Shown in pieces: positions 5,728 to 7,235 of a stretch of DNA of 7,235 nt. The DNA comes from an uncultured Oscillospiraceae bacterium (GTDB lineage Bacteria; Bacillota; Clostridia; Oscillospirales; Oscillospiraceae). A program made the translations under genes and the position numbers. Position 1 is the stretch's first letter, and every line of letters begins with the position of its first letter. The notes below the pieces were generated by a model, which had not been told where the DNA came from, did no database searches, and saw only the letters and a program-made list of their open reading frames with translations. The stretch spans positions 1 through 7,235 of the forward strand of contig CAKTVN010000080.1 of assembly GCA_934623545.1 (NCBI GenBank). The letters run 5' to 3'.

Positions 5728-6872
5728 AACAGATCGTATGTCTCGCCACCTCGCCGTGGTATCCCATCCCGACGAGAAAGCAGCAGGTGATGAGCCGCAT
5801 CCCCGACGCGGAAATTTTGTATTTTGACCCATCGGCGACGCTCATCGCGCCGCTCAAGGACAAAAAGACGCTGCCGCTCATGACGGCGTACCGCAAAGCG
5901 GGCTTTCAGCCGCAGCCGAACATCACGGTCTACAGCTTGCCGCCTGTGCTGCCGTTTTTCAACCGCTCGCGCGCCATCAACCGCCTGAACCAGAAGCGCA
6001 TCGCCGCCTATGTGCGCAAGATCATGCGAAGGCACGGCTTTGAAAAACCGCTGCTGTGGGTCTACTCGCCGGTAACGGTCGACGCGGTCGATCACATCCC
6101 GCACAGCGCGCTGGTCTATGACTGTGTAGACCGGCACTCGGCTTACGGCGGTATTATGGACCCCGAGCAGGTCGACCGCGAGGAGCTGGAGCTGGCAGGG
6201 AAGTGCGACATGGTCTTCGCGACGGCGGAGCCGCTTGCCGTGCGCCTGAAGGTCGGAAATCCGAAGGCGAAATTCATCCCGAACGGCGCGAATTTTGAGC
6301 GCTTTTATCAGGCAGCGCAGCCACAGCCCGTCCCGGAGGACATGAAGGACATCCCGCACCCGGTCTTCGGCTTTGTCGGCGCGCTTCAGCCGTGCATCGA
6401 GTACGGCTACGTCGCGCACGCGGCGCAGGCGCATCCGGAGTGGAGCTTCGTTTGGATCGGCGGCGAGAAGCCGGGGGCGGATCTGAGCACGCTCAGGACG
6501 CTGAAAAACTGTTATTTTCTCGGGCTGAAGCCGAACGAGACGCTGCCGCAGTATCTGGCGCATTTCGACGTGTGCCTCAATCTGTTTGCAAACGGCGACC
6601 TCAGCAAGGACGTTAGCCCGCTGAAGTTCTATGAATACCTCGCGACCGGCAAGCCCATCGTCTCGACGCGCCAGCCGGATCAGATCCTGCAATATGCGCC
6701 GCTCATCCACATCGCGGACAGCGCGGAGGAATTTGTGAGCCGCTGCGCGGAGGCGCTCTCGGACACGCAGCCGGAGCGCATCGCGGCGCGCATCGAGGAG
6801 GGGCGCAAGAGCTCCTGGGACGCGCGTGTCGCGGAGATGTGCGCGACCCTGAGGCAGCAGGGGATTTTGTGA
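5724..6872 (+). CDS. Glycosyltransferase, GT-B fold (TuaH-like)
   Basis: 382 residues, cytoplasmic, without membrane helices. The N-terminal half has a YDCVDRHSAYGG segment (132-143) and a VFATAEPL strand-helix (164-171), and the hinge region IPNGANFERF (185-194) is typical of the family. The C-terminal half has VFGFVGAL (214-221) and the nucleotide-sugar region DVSPLKFYEYLATGKPIVST (296-315), in which D296 and E304 take the places of the usual E-x7-E pair. The pattern resembles the TuaH-like glycosyltransferases of teichuronic acid and other wall polymers. Donor and acceptor cannot be named. The ATG overlaps the stop of the GT4-CsaB gene, with GGAGG 7 bases before it, so both are co-translated. 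This points to a shared product: one more sugar transfer in building the polymer that CsaB modifies. It is the last plus-strand gene before the terminator. Confidence 0.88.
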   Translation: MKQIVCLATSPWYPIPTRKQQVMSRIPDAEILYFDPSATLIAPLKDKKTLPLMTAYRKAGFQPQPNITVYSLPPVLPFFNRSRAINRLNQKRIAAYVRKIMRRHGFEKPLLWVYSPVTVDAVDHIPHSALVYDCVDRHSAYGGIMDPEQVDREELELAGKCDMVFATAEPLAVRLKVGNPKAKFIPNGANFERFYQAAQPQPVPEDMKDIPHPVFGFVGALQPCIEYGYVAHAAQAHPEWSFVWIGGEKPGADLSTLRTLKNCYFLGLKPNETLPQYLAHFDVCLNLFANGDLSKDVSPLKFYEYLATGKPIVSTRQPDQILQYAPLIHIADSAEEFVSRCAEALSDTQPERIAARIEEGRKSSWDARVAEMCATLRQQGIL

Positions 6873-6898
6873 GCAGACAGCTTGCTTTGATAAGGAAA

Positions 6899-7030
6899 GG
6901 GTCGCCTCATAGAGACGCCCCTCCGTCGTTGAAAAACCTCGTAGAGTTCCGCCGTGCACAGCGGCACAAATTGAATTTGCCGGCGAAGCCGGCTCCACAC
7001 TTCTTAACTTTTCACTCTTACTTTTTACTT
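6899..7030. repeat. Non-coding stretch packed with small inverted repeats and a T-rich tract
   Basis: After the stop at 6872 no gene is visible until 7074. The stretch holds four dyads in a row: 6899-6920 (GGG-bulge-CGCCTC with GAGACGCCC, one mismatch), 6951-6965 (GCCG with CGGC), 6967-6979 (CAAATT-G-AATTTG) and 6979-6993 (GCCGGC-GAA-GCCGGC). It ends in a degenerate run of ACTTTT/ACTCTT-like units at 7000-7030. The arrangement looks like a mosaic intergenic repeat of the kind common in gut Clostridia. The first dyad might also act as a weak terminator. Confidence 0.5.
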
Positions 7031-7071
7031 CACGGCAAAAGGGACGTCTGTAAGACGTCCCTTTTGCTGTG
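7031..7071. terminator. Bidirectional terminator hairpin, 19-bp stem
   Basis: Arms 7031-7049 and 7053-7071 pair over 19 bp with a single G-U wobble around a GTA loop. The core is GGGACGTCT with AGACGTCCC, flanked by A4 on the left and T4 on the right, so each strand reads a GC-rich stem entering a short T run. It lies between the end of the plus operon and a minus-strand gene whose stop codon is only two bases away (7074). A shared terminator for converging transcripts is the natural reading. Confidence 0.8.
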
Positions 7072-7073
7072 TA

Positions 7074-7235
7074 TCAGTTGTCTGCGGTCCGGGCGCAGCC
7101 GGTGCAGCTCTGTGAGGCGGGAATGCAGGAGTCGTTTTTGCTCGGGAAGAAGGCGTCCATCGGGAACTCGATCTGACCGAAGACGTCGCACGGGCTCTCC
7201 GCGCCGGAGACGCCGGAGTTCGGGCACTGTTTGGT
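7074..7235 (-). CDS. C-terminal end of an unidentified cysteine-rich protein (partial)
   Basis: An open frame enters from the right edge and runs 53 codons to a TGA directly before the terminator hairpin. It begins TKQCPNSGVSG and ends CTGCARTADN. I favour this frame because its residue mix is protein-like (CDVFGQIEFPMDAFFPS), it stops exactly where the terminator starts, and the competing minus-strand frame (7030-7227) is Arg/Leu-rich and runs through the hairpin. Five cysteines are seen, two as a CTGC pair near the end, which could bind metal or form disulfides. I do not recognise the family, and the N-terminal part lies outside the window. Confidence 0.65.
   Translation of the reverse strand, partial: TKQCPNSGVSGAESPCDVFGQIEFPMDAFFPSKNDSCIPASQSCTGCARTADN

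Noticed and set aside
5556..6998. Long minus-strand open frame (480 codons) opposite the second glycosyltransferase
   Set aside because: Arg/Leu/Val-rich shadow of two well-supported genes, running into the repeat region; no family signature.
7030..7227. Minus-strand 65-codon frame over the right-edge terminator
   Set aside because: It runs through the 19-bp hairpin and is Arg/Leu-rich; the neighbouring frame ending at 7074 is more protein-like and stops just before the hairpin.

Overview
The window is GC-rich by eye and almost fully coding, with strong AGGAGG-type ribosome binding sites and genes that overlap by 4 to 8 bases. The gene families (CsaB-type pyruvyl transferase, DUF4330, DUF3783, a Gram-positive O-antigen-ligase-like protein) and the style of the intergenic repeats suggest a high-GC, probably gut-dwelling member of the Clostridia (Oscillospiraceae/Ruminococcaceae-like). 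This placement rests on recognition only; no search was run.

Layout. Two operons diverge from a short control region at about 3382-3516. Leftward (minus strand) run DUF4330 membrane protein (2911-3381), O-antigen-ligase-like polytopic membrane protein (1326-2918), GNAT acetyltransferase (562-1329) and DUF3783 protein (176-559). Each is translationally coupled to the next. They are followed by a terminator and a cluster of palindromic repeats (1-175). Rightward (plus strand) run a two-domain protein with an N-terminal family 4 glycosyltransferase and a C-terminal CsaB polysaccharide pyruvyl transferase (3517-5727), then a second glycosyltransferase (5724-6872) overlapping it by ATGA. A repeat-rich, non-coding stretch (6873-7030) and a 19-bp hairpin (7031-7071) follow. 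The hairpin probably serves as a bidirectional terminator between the plus operon and a minus-strand gene entering from the right edge. Only the last 53 codons of that gene are present (7074-7235, cysteine-rich).

How it fits together. The simplest reading is one divergent locus for making a pyruvylated secondary cell-wall polysaccharide, the type of polymer that anchors SLH-domain surface proteins in other Gram-positive bacteria. Two cytoplasmic glycosyltransferases would build the repeat, the CsaB domain would add the pyruvate ketal, and the ligase/polymerase-like membrane protein would act on the lipid-linked product outside the membrane. DUF4330, a single-pass protein encoded just before the ligase, is a plausible accessory. 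GNAT and DUF3783 look like passengers of the operon with no evident role in the polymer.

The most notable points are the GT4-CsaB fusion, the compact divergent promoter with overlapping -10 elements, a small hairpin that covers the ribosome binding site of the fusion gene, the long basic N-terminal extension of the ligase-like protein, and two exact copies of a 17-bp palindrome near the left edge. I did not find an RNA gene, CRISPR array, transposase or clearly novel system.
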